Shown: positions 1-9,329 of the stretch, in pieces | How positions within the stretch are numbered: the first letter of the stretch is position 1 | Layout of the letters: the number at the start of each line of letters is the position of its first letter | Assembly: GCA_937888365.1 (NCBI GenBank) | Contig: CALBFA010000106.1 | Location: 1 to 46,985, forward strand | Source of the DNA: an uncultured Fidelibacterota bacterium | Lineage (GTDB): Bacteria > Fidelibacterota > UBA8477 > JABMPR01 | DNA: 46,985 nt | Direction of reading: 5' to 3' | Position numbers and translations under genes: made by a program | Notes under the pieces: model-generated | What the model was told of the DNA's origin: nothing | The model's input: the letters and a program-made list of their open reading frames with translations, nothing else | Databases searched by the model: none

Positions 1-105
1 ATCTATGAAGAATTCTAACTAGCTTCGGTTACCTTTATTTATGAGGCAATAGGTGATTAGAGCCACTGTTAACCAAAGGCCTCATAATCGAAGACAGAGA
101 CAAAT

Positions 106-1338
106 CTATTTCACCAGCAATGCTTTGCCATACTGGGTAACGTCGAGGTTTTTAATTTGATATAAATAGAGTCCTGATGGATTTGCTTTAGATTGCCAAT
201 CAAAAGTATGTTGACCTGACGACATGTCGGCCAATGTTACCGACTCTAGCTCTTGACCCATAATATTAAAAATCGTCAAAGTGACATCACTTAATGTCGG
301 GATGTAAAACGAAATCTGAGTCCGAGCATTAAAGGGGTTTGGGTAATTGCCATACAATTTGAATGATGTAGGAACTTCGGGTGGATCCATAAACAAGGCA
401 TCTGCATCGCTTAAAGCATTATAAATTACGTCTTCGCCGCCACGTGGAAGATAAATGAGTTGGTCATTCTCCATCGCCGTCCAAGAATTGTCACTTGGTT
501 CCGTCATGACCGTCTTAAATAAGTTTGCATCACAAGGATTGCTCTTCCAATAAAGCGGATCCATGCCTTTCTTATACGCCCAAAGTGATACCCCGTCTGA
601 AAATGTAAAATTTAAATGACTACTTGATGTAATATTTCGGAAATTTGTATCTGAAATTGCAGTATGCATTCCTTGTAAAATATTTCCATTTTTCTCTAGA
701 ATATTTTTCATAATCCAGAAAAAATAAAGTTCGGAATCTACGACATGAACGAGCCCCTCGTTTTCATTCCAGTCTCCGCCACAGCCATAAGATTCAAACG
801 TTTGCAGACCCCCATTTTCCGCAATAAAAGATTCGCCTATAAGTTCTCGTAAGGCTAATTTATTATAAATCGTTCCATTATGAGCAAATGAATAGCTATT
901 CCCATCCTGTGTTTCCCATATCCAAGGGTGCGGATTATTAGGCGTCGATTCATCTAAACCATTCCCGCATCCTGATGTGGCATTTCGCAAATGACACATA
1001 AGTGTCGTCACATTAGATGCATTCAATACTTCTAATTGCGCATCGTCGTAGTTGATTCCATCTACCGTCTCGTTGGCGGGATAGCTATTTCTATAAAGGC
1101 CGCCGATTGAGCCATTCCCATTGAACTTTGCATCCTGATAGAATAAAATTGACCAACCGTCGGGGTTAGCTACTCCGAGAGCTTGTAATTCGTCTAAATA
1201 AATCTGTGTTTGCCCTATCTGATTTAAAGGAACACTATTTTCGCTAATCATTGAAAATAATCGACAGCCAAATACATGCGAATTGGATAAAAATACTATG
1301 AGAAGGAGTAAATATCGGGTTTTAGATTTAGTTTTCAT
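106..1338 (-). CDS. Secreted class II glutamine-amidotransferase-like Ntn hydrolase with T9SS sorting tail
   Basis: 410 residues. Residues 1-24 form a signal peptide (Lys/Arg start, LLLLIVFL core) ending VFG, immediately followed by Cys25-Arg-Leu-Phe. In class II amidotransferases an N-terminal Cys-Arg-Leu-Phe is the nucleophile region, so signal cleavage could itself expose the catalytic Cys. Other family landmarks are HLRNATSG, NPHPW, the AHNGTI oxyanion motif and VVDSE, in the expected order. The last ~80 residues (YPNPFNARTQISF onward, ending GKALLVK) are a T9SS type A sorting domain. No partner synthase domain is present, so a stand-alone amidase of the YafJ type acting outside the cell is inferred; the substrate is unknown. 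VFGC also loosely resembles a lipobox, so a lipoprotein is an alternative. It lies downstream of the T9SS cluster but is separated from it by 388 bp and a terminator. Confidence 0.8.
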   Translation of the reverse strand: MKTKSKTRYLLLLIVFLSNSHVFGCRLFSMISENSVPLNQIGQTQIYLDELQALGVANPDGWSILFYQDAKFNGNGSIGGLYRNSYPANETVDGINYDDAQLEVLNASNVTTLMCHLRNATSGCGNGLDESTPNNPHPWIWETQDGNSYSFAHNGTIYNKLALRELIGESFIAENGGLQTFESYGCGGDWNENEGLVHVVDSELYFFWIMKNILEKNGNILQGMHTAISDTNFRNITSSSHLNFTFSDGVSLWAYKKGMDPLYWKSNPCDANLFKTVMTEPSDNSWTAMENDQLIYLPRGGEDVIYNALSDADALFMDPPEVPTSFKLYGNYPNPFNARTQISFYIPTLSDVTLTIFNIMGQELESVTLADMSSGQHTFDWQSKANPSGLYLYQIKNLDVTQYGKALLVK

Positions 1339-1508
1339 ACATCGTTACTCATTTTCGTGAAGCTACTATATTTTTCGATAAATAAAATATCGCATTCGTG
1401 TTTATTTGAAACGGCTCATTGCGCGTATATTGAACAGTAATATCAGACCTTTTATTCCTCATGAGATAAACTAAATTTCGCCACAATGATTCTTTTGTGA
1501 ATTTGCCA

Positions 1509-1610
1509 ATGAAAATATTTATACCGCTGATTATTTTAGGATTACTGCCATGCTTGCCAAGCTGTACATCACCCAATATCTATGACAATAAAGAACTGGC
1601 AAGACAATAA
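1509..1610 (+). CDS. Putative small lipoprotein (33 aa)
   Basis: This short plus-strand ORF encodes MKIFIPLIILGLLPCLPSC, then a 14-residue polar tail ending ELARQ. It has a Lys at position 2, a hydrophobic core and an LPSC lipobox, the layout of a tiny lipoprotein such as the entericidins. A strong inverted repeat starts 30 nt after its stop. No clear Shine-Dalgarno sequence is visible, and it could be the remnant of a longer gene. The 388-bp stretch from 1339 to 1726 holds nothing else I can support. Confidence 0.4.
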   Translation: MKIFIPLIILGLLPCLPSCTSPNIYDNKELARQ

Positions 1611-1640
1611 ATTTTTGCAATTCTGCAATTTTTATATCTC

Positions 1641-1685
1641 AATAAATAGAAAAGGTCTCCATTCCAGAGACCTTTTCTATTTATT
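1641..1685. terminator. Perfect 19-bp inverted repeat, bidirectional terminator
   Basis: Arms 1641-1659 and 1667-1685 are exact reverse complements (core AGAAAAGGTCTC) around a 7-nt loop, with A/T-rich flanks on both sides. It sits 41 nt beyond the stop of the minus-strand FG-GAP gene and 30 nt beyond the stop of the plus-strand small lipoprotein ORF, so it can end both transcripts. Confidence 0.85.
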
Positions 1686-1726
1686 ATTTTTAAACTATAA
1701 CTAGACTAAAAAACTAAAAATACATC

Positions 1727-3400
1727 TTATTTTAGAATCGTCATACTTTTCGATTCGGAGAATGAAGGTGTTGTAATTGTATAGATATAAACACCTGAAG
1801 AAACTTTATTACCGAAGCTATCCATACCATTCCATTTTAAGTCATATGATCCAGCCGACATTGATTCATTTAATAATGAAGCAACTTCTTGTCCTTTTAA
1901 ATCATAAACTGTCAACGATACACGCTCACTTTGTGGAACATGAAAAGTAATGGTTGTTTCTGGGTTAAAAGGGTTTGGATAGTTCTGCATCAATTTATAG
2001 GTATCAGCAATTTCTATCTCTCTTTCAACAATGGCTACGTTTGTATTGGGTGAATCAAGAATAATAACGGGAGCGGAGACAGAAGTAGTTGGAAATTCAA
2101 CGGAATAAGGAATCGATGTACTTGATGTATATAATACTTCTAGTCCATCATCTTCGTCCATATTTACAATTTCAATTACATTCCATATGCCACCGTCAGC
2201 TAAATCAACTGCCATATATGCTGAATCAATAATGCTAATTTCCCAATTTAGAGAATCAGCGATGTCGCCACCTTGATATTCAAAACGAAAAATCATTCCA
2301 TTAGGAAGACCCGAGAATCTGCTACCAAAAACAAAATCCATATAGCCATCTGCATCGATATCACCATGAGCACCACCGACTAAACGGCCACCATTTAGAT
2401 AATCAGGACCGTTGATGTTGAATAAAGCGGTCCGTTTTAAAGTGTCAGCCTCTTCTTGGAGTAGCCAAAGATTTCTTGTGCCATCACCATAAAGATACTC
2501 ACCTGTTATCATTTCTTCAGTACCATCACCATCGATATCATATACTTGTACGGCATCAAATGAAATACCGCCAGGCAAAGGAGCTAAATGTGTGTAAGTA
2601 TAAGCGGAACCGTCCCAGCTCACTTTTGAAATTTCGGTTTCATCAAAGAAATATGCATTTGATCCCAAAACAGCAACATCCCATTTGTTATCGCCCGTGT
2701 AGGTTACATCTTGTGAACTAAACTCAAGTGTCCAAGTTTCTGAACCATCACCATTATCTGGGATGTCATTTACGGAACAAATTCCAAAACGCATACTTGA
2801 TTTTCTGGATGCAAAAATGATTTCATCAACGCCATCATTGTCAATATCAGAGACTTCCCAATTTACAGGGCGAATATTGGCACCGTCTTCCGCTGTAATC
2901 GTCCATGTTGAGTTGGGAACCCAAGAACCATTGTCATCTAGGCCAAAATTATCACCACTATTGTGTTCGTAAACGATAATTCTTGCTGGGTTTGCAATGG
3001 TGCCCGTTGAATTAACAACCCCCCAAGTCAATTCTTGTTTGCCGTCATCATCCAAATCAGTTAGGGATAGCGTTGGCCATGTATTTTGATAATCAACAAG
3101 CGTTACAGGTACGACTGCGCCCCAAACCATATTCCAATCACCATTCGAATCTCTTTCATATTTAAAGATACGTGGCGTGGTTTCTCCTGTTGCGGCGTCA
3201 TTCCAATTGTCGTTCACTAAGTAAACTTCAATCAATCCATCACCGTCAACATCAACACCTGCGATCATATTACCAATACCGCCATTATTTTCGGTTTGAT
3301 AATTTTCGATATTGATTTCATCGATTCTGGGAAACAATTCAGCTTGAAGTTGAGGCATCATAAATAGGCCCAACATCAATAACATTGTAACTTTCTTCAT
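1727..3400 (-). CDS. FG-GAP/VCBS-repeat secreted protein with T9SS sorting domain
   Basis: 557 residues from the chosen ATG at 3400, which has AAAGGA upstream and begins a typical signal peptide (MKKVTMLLMLGLFMMPQLQA). The longer frame starting at 3433 would put 11 polar residues before it. The body carries repeated DxDxDG-type calcium loops (DVDGDGLIEV, DLDDDGKQEL, DIDNDGVDEI, DIDGDGTEEM, DIDADGYMDF), typical of FG-GAP/VCBS beta-propeller blades. The C-terminus (YPNPFNPETTITF, ending KSMTILK) is a T9SS type A sorting signal. It is likely a surface or secreted binding protein; the ligand is unknown. It is last in a four-gene minus-strand operon and followed by a strong terminator. Confidence 0.85.
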   Translation of the reverse strand: MKKVTMLLMLGLFMMPQLQAELFPRIDEINIENYQTENNGGIGNMIAGVDVDGDGLIEVYLVNDNWNDAATGETTPRIFKYERDSNGDWNMVWGAVVPVTLVDYQNTWPTLSLTDLDDDGKQELTWGVVNSTGTIANPARIIVYEHNSGDNFGLDDNGSWVPNSTWTITAEDGANIRPVNWEVSDIDNDGVDEIIFASRKSSMRFGICSVNDIPDNGDGSETWTLEFSSQDVTYTGDNKWDVAVLGSNAYFFDETEISKVSWDGSAYTYTHLAPLPGGISFDAVQVYDIDGDGTEEMITGEYLYGDGTRNLWLLQEEADTLKRTALFNINGPDYLNGGRLVGGAHGDIDADGYMDFVFGSRFSGLPNGMIFRFEYQGGDIADSLNWEISIIDSAYMAVDLADGGIWNVIEIVNMDEDDGLEVLYTSSTSIPYSVEFPTTSVSAPVIILDSPNTNVAIVEREIEIADTYKLMQNYPNPFNPETTITFHVPQSERVSLTVYDLKGQEVASLLNESMSAGSYDLKWNGMDSFGNKVSSGVYIYTITTPSFSESKSMTILK

Positions 3401-3441
3401 ACTACACGTCCTTTCTTTTTGCGTTAGTATCATTTTATTAT

Positions 3442-4404
3442 TTAAAAATTCAAGCGTAAGGAGATACGATGACGTGGGCCAAAGTATCTCATGGTACTCA
3501 ATGCATAGTCAAATTGGATATTGTCCATGAGCACTAAACCGCCGCCAAAAGTCAATCCTTGAATATCCGTACCGATTTGATAACCGGTTCTTAAAAAATA
3601 TTTTTCCAAGTACGCGCATTCTGCACCGATTCCATATTGTTCATCATTATTGTTGGAGTGAATCATATCAAACGAGCATGTAGCCTTTAATACATCAGAT
3701 TGCCACGCATCCATCGATATGCCAGTTCTAAAGGTCATGGGTAATGGCCAATTACTATATGAACTACTGTCGCCTAAAGCGTATTTAACTTTATCACTAA
3801 AATCAAGATACTTTCCATCAAATTGTATTTCTTTGGAGAAATTTAAGATACTCATACCGATTTTGATATTCTTATAACCCGTGCGATAGAGCGTCCCAAT
3901 ATCCCATGCTAATTGCGAATAGCCAGCATCGTCATATTTTTCACTCACATTTTTCATGGTGATTCCAAATGAGAATTTATCCGTAACAAATTTAGAAAAA
4001 CTCAGACCGACGCTCATTCCCCCCATGGAAAAATTACCATCACCAAAAGGCATTTCCTGTGTTGTTCTGATTTCATCGCCATAATTCACATAAAGGACGC
4101 TGGCACTGACAACGCCGAATCGATTCATATTTTTAGAGACGCCGAGAAATCCAAAAGAAATCTCAGCTGGCCAATTCACATAGCTCAAATAGGTGTCAAG
4201 CTGACCGATTTTCGAATAATCTGCTAATCCGGCGGGATTAACGATCACGGACGACGCACCGTCAACCAACGAAGTCGTGGCATTTCCCATTCCCATATTT
4301 TTAACATTTAGATTTACTTCTAAAAACTGACCCGCAACTGAACCTATAGAAGAGGAGGCCCAAACGTAACTAAGGGAGAGTATAAAAAATATTATTCTTT
4401 TCAT
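3442..4404 (-). CDS. PorV/PorQ-family outer-membrane beta-barrel protein
   Basis: 320 residues with an N-terminal signal peptide (MKRIIFFILSLSYVWA). The MGMGNATTSLVDGASSVIVNPAGLA segment just after it is the hallmark of the PorV/PorQ (UPF0164) family; the rest is alternating beta-strand sequence ending in the aromatic RISLRLNF of an outer-membrane barrel. PorV proteins are FadL-like barrels that shuttle cargo bearing T9SS sorting domains. The gene sits 13 nt after the stop of one sorting-domain cargo gene and 41 nt before the start of another, so a local role with these cargos is a reasonable inference. It may not be the organism's main PorV. Confidence 0.8.
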   Translation of the reverse strand: MKRIIFFILSLSYVWASSSIGSVAGQFLEVNLNVKNMGMGNATTSLVDGASSVIVNPAGLADYSKIGQLDTYLSYVNWPAEISFGFLGVSKNMNRFGVVSASVLYVNYGDEIRTTQEMPFGDGNFSMGGMSVGLSFSKFVTDKFSFGITMKNVSEKYDDAGYSQLAWDIGTLYRTGYKNIKIGMSILNFSKEIQFDGKYLDFSDKVKYALGDSSSYSNWPLPMTFRTGISMDAWQSDVLKATCSFDMIHSNNNDEQYGIGAECAYLEKYFLRTGYQIGTDIQGLTFGGGLVLMDNIQFDYALSTMRYFGPRHRISLRLNF

Positions 4405-4417
4405 CCAGTTCTCCTTT

Positions 4418-6445
4418 CTATTTCAGTATTACAAATTTACCGGTTTTTTCACCGAGTGAAGAGCTAACATGATATAGGTAAACGCCAGGCGCAACCTCTC
4501 TATTTGAACGACTCACTAAGTCCCATTCTGCAGTAGCTTTATTGGTTTCAGGAGCATTCTCAATATTTCTTAAATCGCTAGGCGAAATCATTTTTACAAA
4601 ATCACCATCTAAAGTATAAATACGAATTGTAGCATCTTCGGGTAAGTTAATAAAAAATAATCTGTCTTTCCAGCGTGATGACGATGATGGGTTCTTATTA
4701 TTCCAAGGCGCTGATGCTCGATACGGATTGGGGACAACGAGTATTTCATCGAGGGCGTTAACTTCACTTTTTCCCGTTGCTGTAATGAAATCATTTGAGT
4801 TCAATTCAACATCAAAGTATTTGTCTGAATATCCTTTTACAAATAATGTAAAGGTATAATCATAACCAAATTCGATTGCATCATCATAAACACTAATCGT
4901 CTGATTGGGTGAAGCATCATATAATACCAATGCTTCATCTTTAGAAATCACGCTTAAAGTATCATAGATAGGTATCCCGGCGACTGTGCGCTCTTTATAT
5001 TTTGCAACAATGAATTCTGTAAAATTTGGATGCTCCAAAGACAGAATTGGATTCCAAGATAAATTTACACCTTTAAATACGTTGTTCTCATCAATGACTG
5101 CACCGACATTTAATTGGGGTAACTCTGGGATTTCATTCATATCTATTTCGAAATTATCGGAAACTAATGTTTTAGCGATTTCCATTTCTTTGATAAGCTC
5201 GTTAAAACTATAGATACCTGCATTTTTTGCGTCGGCGCCAACACCAATCGCAAATATTACTTCAAGTGAATCTCCATACGCTAAGGAATCGAGGGGACCA
5301 AATGTCGTAATTGCACGATAATCCCCTTCATTAACGCCACCCCCTTGGAAAGGAGGAAGTTTAAATAATTTATCAAAAGTCGTTTTTCCAATTGCATTAT
5401 TCCACATGGCTGCATCACCTGAAAAGTTTTGACCAATATAAGATGTCGTGTATGATTTTGGATTTATGTGTGGCGTCGTTTGTATCATTTGCATGGCTAA
5501 AACGCCAGGAGATTGAAAAACGCCTAATGGATTTGGATTCCCAAAATCATCATCTGGATTGTGAGAAAAATAGTATCCCGAAAGAGATGTCGAATCAATT
5601 TGATTAATATCAACTTCGCTGACTCTTCCTCGATTGTCTCCATCAAACATAATTGTCAGCGTTGAATCGCCAACATACAGCCCTAATTCGTTCCAGAGTA
5701 AACTATCTTGTGCAAGTTGATAATCCATATAAGGGAATAGTTTTAGTTCATCCCAATCACCTGTGAGGCACATGGCGTGATCATCTCTATTTACAAAATC
5801 AGCTTCCGTGTCCCAAGTCGTAAGTTTGCTAATATCACCATCCATCCGAAATGTAAAATGCACATTTTTTATTGCTGATGTATTGTCCGCGACTCCATTG
5901 CCTGTTGTATCGAGACCCACATTTTTTAATGAATATTTAAAAATAATAAAATCATCTGCAAAATTTAATGCATAGGCATAACTTTGCTGCGTAATCTCAA
6001 GTCCAATTGGAATGTGAGCTTCATTAGTTTTAATTGCATCCGTAAATTTCGTTGTCGTTCGTTCACCAATACCATTAAGAATGGATTCTTTTCCAACCAA
6101 ACTCAAAGGAGCAAACTCTTTATCTTCCGTTGAACTGGTACTCCGAACACCATTACGAGTCCCCGTGAGCCAAATAGAACCGCGGTACATATAAGAATTT
6201 CCAGAACCACCTGGCCAGTCTGCAGAAGGCGTTCTATCTCTGTAAGCGTCATCACCTACCATAGAAAAATTAGTCACACGCATCCAAATAGTACCAATCT
6301 TGTGATAAGCAAAGTCGTATGGAACGACCTCACTTTTTTTAAATAAGACATGTTTTTTATTTTTAAACTGTATGGGTTCACCTGCTGCAAAAAGAGTTGT
6401 GACGAAGAGCAACAAAGGTAAAAATAGCATTAACGTTTTTTTCAT
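4418..6445 (-). CDS. Large secreted protein with T9SS type A sorting domain
   Basis: 675 residues from the ATG at 6445, chosen because AGGAG lies just upstream and a signal peptide (MKKTLMLFLPLLLFVTTLFA) begins there; the open frame to 6472 would overlap the receptor stop. The N-terminal third contains PSADWPGGSGNSYMYRGSIWL, a motif I associate with large exported proteins of Marinimicrobia, Calditrichaeota and relatives; its function is unknown. A fibronectin-like stretch lies around residues 440-560, followed by a VVPNPYRAS sorting domain ending TGKFVILK. It is second in the receptor operon, 23 nt after the receptor stop. Confidence 0.75.
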   Translation of the reverse strand: MKKTLMLFLPLLLFVTTLFAAGEPIQFKNKKHVLFKKSEVVPYDFAYHKIGTIWMRVTNFSMVGDDAYRDRTPSADWPGGSGNSYMYRGSIWLTGTRNGVRSTSSTEDKEFAPLSLVGKESILNGIGERTTTKFTDAIKTNEAHIPIGLEITQQSYAYALNFADDFIIFKYSLKNVGLDTTGNGVADNTSAIKNVHFTFRMDGDISKLTTWDTEADFVNRDDHAMCLTGDWDELKLFPYMDYQLAQDSLLWNELGLYVGDSTLTIMFDGDNRGRVSEVDINQIDSTSLSGYYFSHNPDDDFGNPNPLGVFQSPGVLAMQMIQTTPHINPKSYTTSYIGQNFSGDAAMWNNAIGKTTFDKLFKLPPFQGGGVNEGDYRAITTFGPLDSLAYGDSLEVIFAIGVGADAKNAGIYSFNELIKEMEIAKTLVSDNFEIDMNEIPELPQLNVGAVIDENNVFKGVNLSWNPILSLEHPNFTEFIVAKYKERTVAGIPIYDTLSVISKDEALVLYDASPNQTISVYDDAIEFGYDYTFTLFVKGYSDKYFDVELNSNDFITATGKSEVNALDEILVVPNPYRASAPWNNKNPSSSSRWKDRLFFINLPEDATIRIYTLDGDFVKMISPSDLRNIENAPETNKATAEWDLVSRSNREVAPGVYLYHVSSSLGEKTGKFVILK

Positions 6446-6468
6446 ATTTTCTCCTAAAGTCACTTCGC

Positions 6469-8466
6469 TCAAAATTTCAACGATATGCCAAGTTTGTACT
6501 GACGTTCTGCAGGGTAAATGAGTGGTGTTTGAATGATCAAGTTTGTCAATTCTTCTTTATAAATAATATCAGGTGGATTGTCCTCGCCCGAATTGCGATT
6601 CGCGTCATAATATTTGGTATAAATACTATAGTGTTCTTTATTATTAAAGGCATTAAAAATATCAATATTTAGTAAAATCGAATAGCGACTTAATGCAAAT
6701 TTGCGACTCAATCTAAGATCTACATTGTGAAAAGAGGGTAATCGTTGATCATTCGATGCTCCCTGTAGTCCATAGCTTGTGAAAGGTTTTCCTGAACCAA
6801 ATTCATATTGCATATCGCCGACCCAATTTTGTGTTAACGACTTTAGTCTCGACCATCCTTTATTGGAGTACAACACAATATTAACATTGCTGGAAACTCG
6901 GCGGTCAAAACTAAGATAGTACATTTTTTTATCATAAGGGAACAGCTTTACGCCATCAGATGATGAATTCCGACCTTTCGCAATAGAGTACGATAGGTTA
7001 CCCTGCAAACTCCAGAATCCAACTTTTTGTCTTTGGATAACTAATTCTGCACCTTTTACATTTGAAAAATCACCATTTACATATTGATTTACTTCAGTCC
7101 CGTCAGGAAAAACAAATTTCTCATTGTTTACTAAATTCGATACGTCTTTAAAATAACCCGTAATAGCCATTTTTAGATTGCGTGTAAATAAATGTTCAAA
7201 CGATACATCATAAGCGACCGTTTTCTCTGGCTTTAAACCTGGATTCCCAACCCAGTTACCAACTTTGGTGAGACTTTGGTATTGATAATTGCTAAAAAGG
7301 TAGCGTCCATCGGGTCTTTGAAAATAATGACCATAGGTAAAAAATAGAATATCTTTATCAGATATTGGATGTGATAAACCTATGCGGGGACTTAGCTGAA
7401 AACTTGGCTTTGCTTTTAATGGGTCATTGAAAATAGCATATCCTAAGCTGTCGTATCCTAACATTGGATTTGACATATTGCTTGGATATAGTACGGGATC
7501 TCCTGTTCCATTGGGATTAAAATAATCAAACCTCAAACCAACCAACGCAACTAGCGCATCTCTGAATTCCATTTTATCTTGCACATAGGCACCGACATCA
7601 ATGTCATCTTTTTCCCATATATCTTTTCGCAATGTATTCAATGCAAAATCGCTTTCGTCCGAAACAGAAGACCAGCTGACATCTTTAACATCAGTGTTGT
7701 TAAGATTAAATTGCCATCCCGCTTTGAGTAAATGAAATTGATGTAATTGGGACGTAATATCCCATTTTAATACATATCCTTTAACGCGTTGTTCGCGAAA
7801 TTCTGAGTCATCGCCTCTTAGCCACCAAAATTCATACTCGCGCTCTAATTTTTGGGGACGAGGACCTTCTATCCCTCGATCCCATTGAATAAGTTCTTCC
7901 GTATCGCCATCATTATCTCGATCCGAATAATCCCGCATCGAATTTAGGAAATATGTATTCATCACTTGTGCACGAAACTCCATAAACGTTTTCGACGAGA
8001 ATGTATACGTAAGGACACCGTATAAAATATTACTTTCTTGCTTTCGAGTCGTTAAATGGTTTTGTGGACTGTCTAAATAAAAATCTCGGTAATATTGCAC
8101 GAGGATTGTATCCGAATCATTTAATGCAATGGAGTATGGATTTAGTAAACTATCAATTAATCCTTGTTGATAAAGTGTGGTATCAAAAGGATTTTCGACA
8201 TAAATATAGCGCGTTAATGTGTCATTTTCGGCACTTAAATTTTGAATAAACTCATAAGAATCTGCCTGAAAGTTGTCTCCAAAACCATATTTGGCGGCAT
8301 GGAAATAAAAGTTATCCCATTCTTTTAAGGTGTAATTGCTACCAATGGATAACCTTGCATTACTCGATATTCGGTAAGATATTTTTCCCTGATAACTCTG
8401 ATTGGCGCGTTTTTGATTGAGAAAATATCCCTGCTTCTTGTTAAAGATATCACCTGAAACAGAAAA
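6469..8466 (-). CDS. TonB-dependent receptor, beta-barrel part (downstream of frameshift)
   Basis: This frame is open without a stop from the frameshift at about 8466 to the TAA at 6469. The first start codon in it is a GTG at 8100, but coding sequence is clear earlier (FSVSGDIFNKKQGYFLNQKR, then alternating beta strands), so 8100 is not a true gene start. It has outer-membrane receptor barrel features: LRFDYFNP, FQLSPRIGLSHPISDKDILFF, a YGHYFQRPDGRYLFSN strand, NPGLKPEKTVAYDVSFEH, and a terminal QYKLGISLKF with C-terminal Phe. Adding one T in the run at 8463-8466 joins it to the plug half as a receptor of about 949 residues. The substrate is unknown. Confidence 0.8.
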   Translation of the reverse strand, partial: FSVSGDIFNKKQGYFLNQKRANQSYQGKISYRISSNARLSIGSNYTLKEWDNFYFHAAKYGFGDNFQADSYEFIQNLSAENDTLTRYIYVENPFDTTLYQQGLIDSLLNPYSIALNDSDTILVQYYRDFYLDSPQNHLTTRKQESNILYGVLTYTFSSKTFMEFRAQVMNTYFLNSMRDYSDRDNDGDTEELIQWDRGIEGPRPQKLEREYEFWWLRGDDSEFREQRVKGYVLKWDITSQLHQFHLLKAGWQFNLNNTDVKDVSWSSVSDESDFALNTLRKDIWEKDDIDVGAYVQDKMEFRDALVALVGLRFDYFNPNGTGDPVLYPSNMSNPMLGYDSLGYAIFNDPLKAKPSFQLSPRIGLSHPISDKDILFFTYGHYFQRPDGRYLFSNYQYQSLTKVGNWVGNPGLKPEKTVAYDVSFEHLFTRNLKMAITGYFKDVSNLVNNEKFVFPDGTEVNQYVNGDFSNVKGAELVIQRQKVGFWSLQGNLSYSIAKGRNSSSDGVKLFPYDKKMYYLSFDRRVSSNVNIVLYSNKGWSRLKSLTQNWVGDMQYEFGSGKPFTSYGLQGASNDQRLPSFHNVDLRLSRKFALSRYSILLNIDIFNAFNNKEHYSIYTKYYDANRNSGEDNPPDIIYKEELTNLIIQTPLIYPAERQYKLGISLKF

Positions 8467-9317
8467 TGTGGAATTTTACCAATGGGTCCACTTAACGAAA
8501 ATTGATAGTCGTTTTCGAGTTTTTGCTGATATTTAGCATCTTTCCACCAGTCGTCTTTAGGCATAAGATTTTTATTTAAATTGCCAAAATTAGTCGTAGA
8601 TGAATAAAATGACCCTTTGAATTTCTGATCTCCGTCTTTCATGGCTAAATTCAGAACCCCTGATTGGACATTACCATATTCGGCTGAGAAACCACCTAAC
8701 GAAACTTCCATTTCCTGAACGGCATCTTTGGGTACATCAATAGAAAATCCTCCAAAGTCGCCCGTATAACCAGATGAAGAATTTTTTATGGGTATCCCAT
8801 CAATAACAATCAGTACCTCACCCGACCGTCCACCCCGAAAATTATTCCCAACAGCTCCAGCTTGGTTTTGAGCAATTTCTATAATACTGGTAGCAGGTTG
8901 GATATCAATATCTTCTGCAGAGAGGATGTGTTTTGAAGAAAACTCGTCTTGATTTAATAGAGATCTCTCAGCCACAACGACCACTTCTTCGCCACTACTA
9001 ATCGTCTCAGATTCCATTATAATGTCATTGTACGTTGTTAAATTCATTGATACGAGTATATCAGTTACTTTAACGGATGTATAACCGATATACCCAGCTG
9101 TTAAATTATAAGAGCCTGGTGATAAATTGAGGAGTACATAATAACCGTTTATATCTGTCGCGGAGCCAATTGTGGTACCCTCGATAAACACATTTACACC
9201 TACTAATTCATCGCCATTTTCGTCTGTAATAACGCCTGATATCTTCCCACTCGTTCCAGCATTTAAAACAGAAATTAGACCTAATAGGTATATAATTATT
9301 CTTAAATACTTTTTCAT
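8325..9317 (-). CDS. TonB-dependent receptor, N-terminal carboxypeptidase-like and plug domains (upstream of frameshift)
   Basis: The ATG at 9317 gives a signal peptide (MKKYLRIIIYLLGLISVLNA); the ATG 12 nt upstream is less likely. Residues ~25-110 form a CarboxypepD_reg-like Ig domain (GKISGVITDENGDELVGVNV), followed by a plug domain with ILSAEDIDIQPATSIIEIAQ, NNFRGGRSGEVLIVIDGIP and SAEYGNVQSGVLN. Authentic coding ends near 8466, and the last ~45 residues of this frame are out-of-phase translation. A one-base deletion in a T run (A run on the plus strand) separates it from the barrel half. It is first gene of the T9SS-cargo operon and divergent from the GH20 gene. Confidence 0.8.
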   Translation of the reverse strand: MKKYLRIIIYLLGLISVLNAGTSGKISGVITDENGDELVGVNVFIEGTTIGSATDINGYYVLLNLSPGSYNLTAGYIGYTSVKVTDILVSMNLTTYNDIIMESETISSGEEVVVVAERSLLNQDEFSSKHILSAEDIDIQPATSIIEIAQNQAGAVGNNFRGGRSGEVLIVIDGIPIKNSSSGYTGDFGGFSIDVPKDAVQEMEVSLGGFSAEYGNVQSGVLNLAMKDGDQKFKGSFYSSTTNFGNLNKNLMPKDDWWKDAKYQQKLENDYQFSLSGPIGKIPHFLFQVISLTRSRDIFSIKNAPIRVIREKYLTEYRVMQGYPLVAITP

Positions 9318-9329
9318 AAAAGACCCCAT

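Noticed and set aside
40-86. TATGAGGC...GCCTCATA inverted repeat downstream of the first gene
   Set aside because: Only 8 bp with a 31-nt loop and no T run; too weak to call a terminator.
1349-1576. 75-codon minus-strand ORF after the amidotransferase gene
   Set aside because: No ribosome-binding site, no recognisable motif, and opposite-strand overlap with the better supported small lipoprotein frame.
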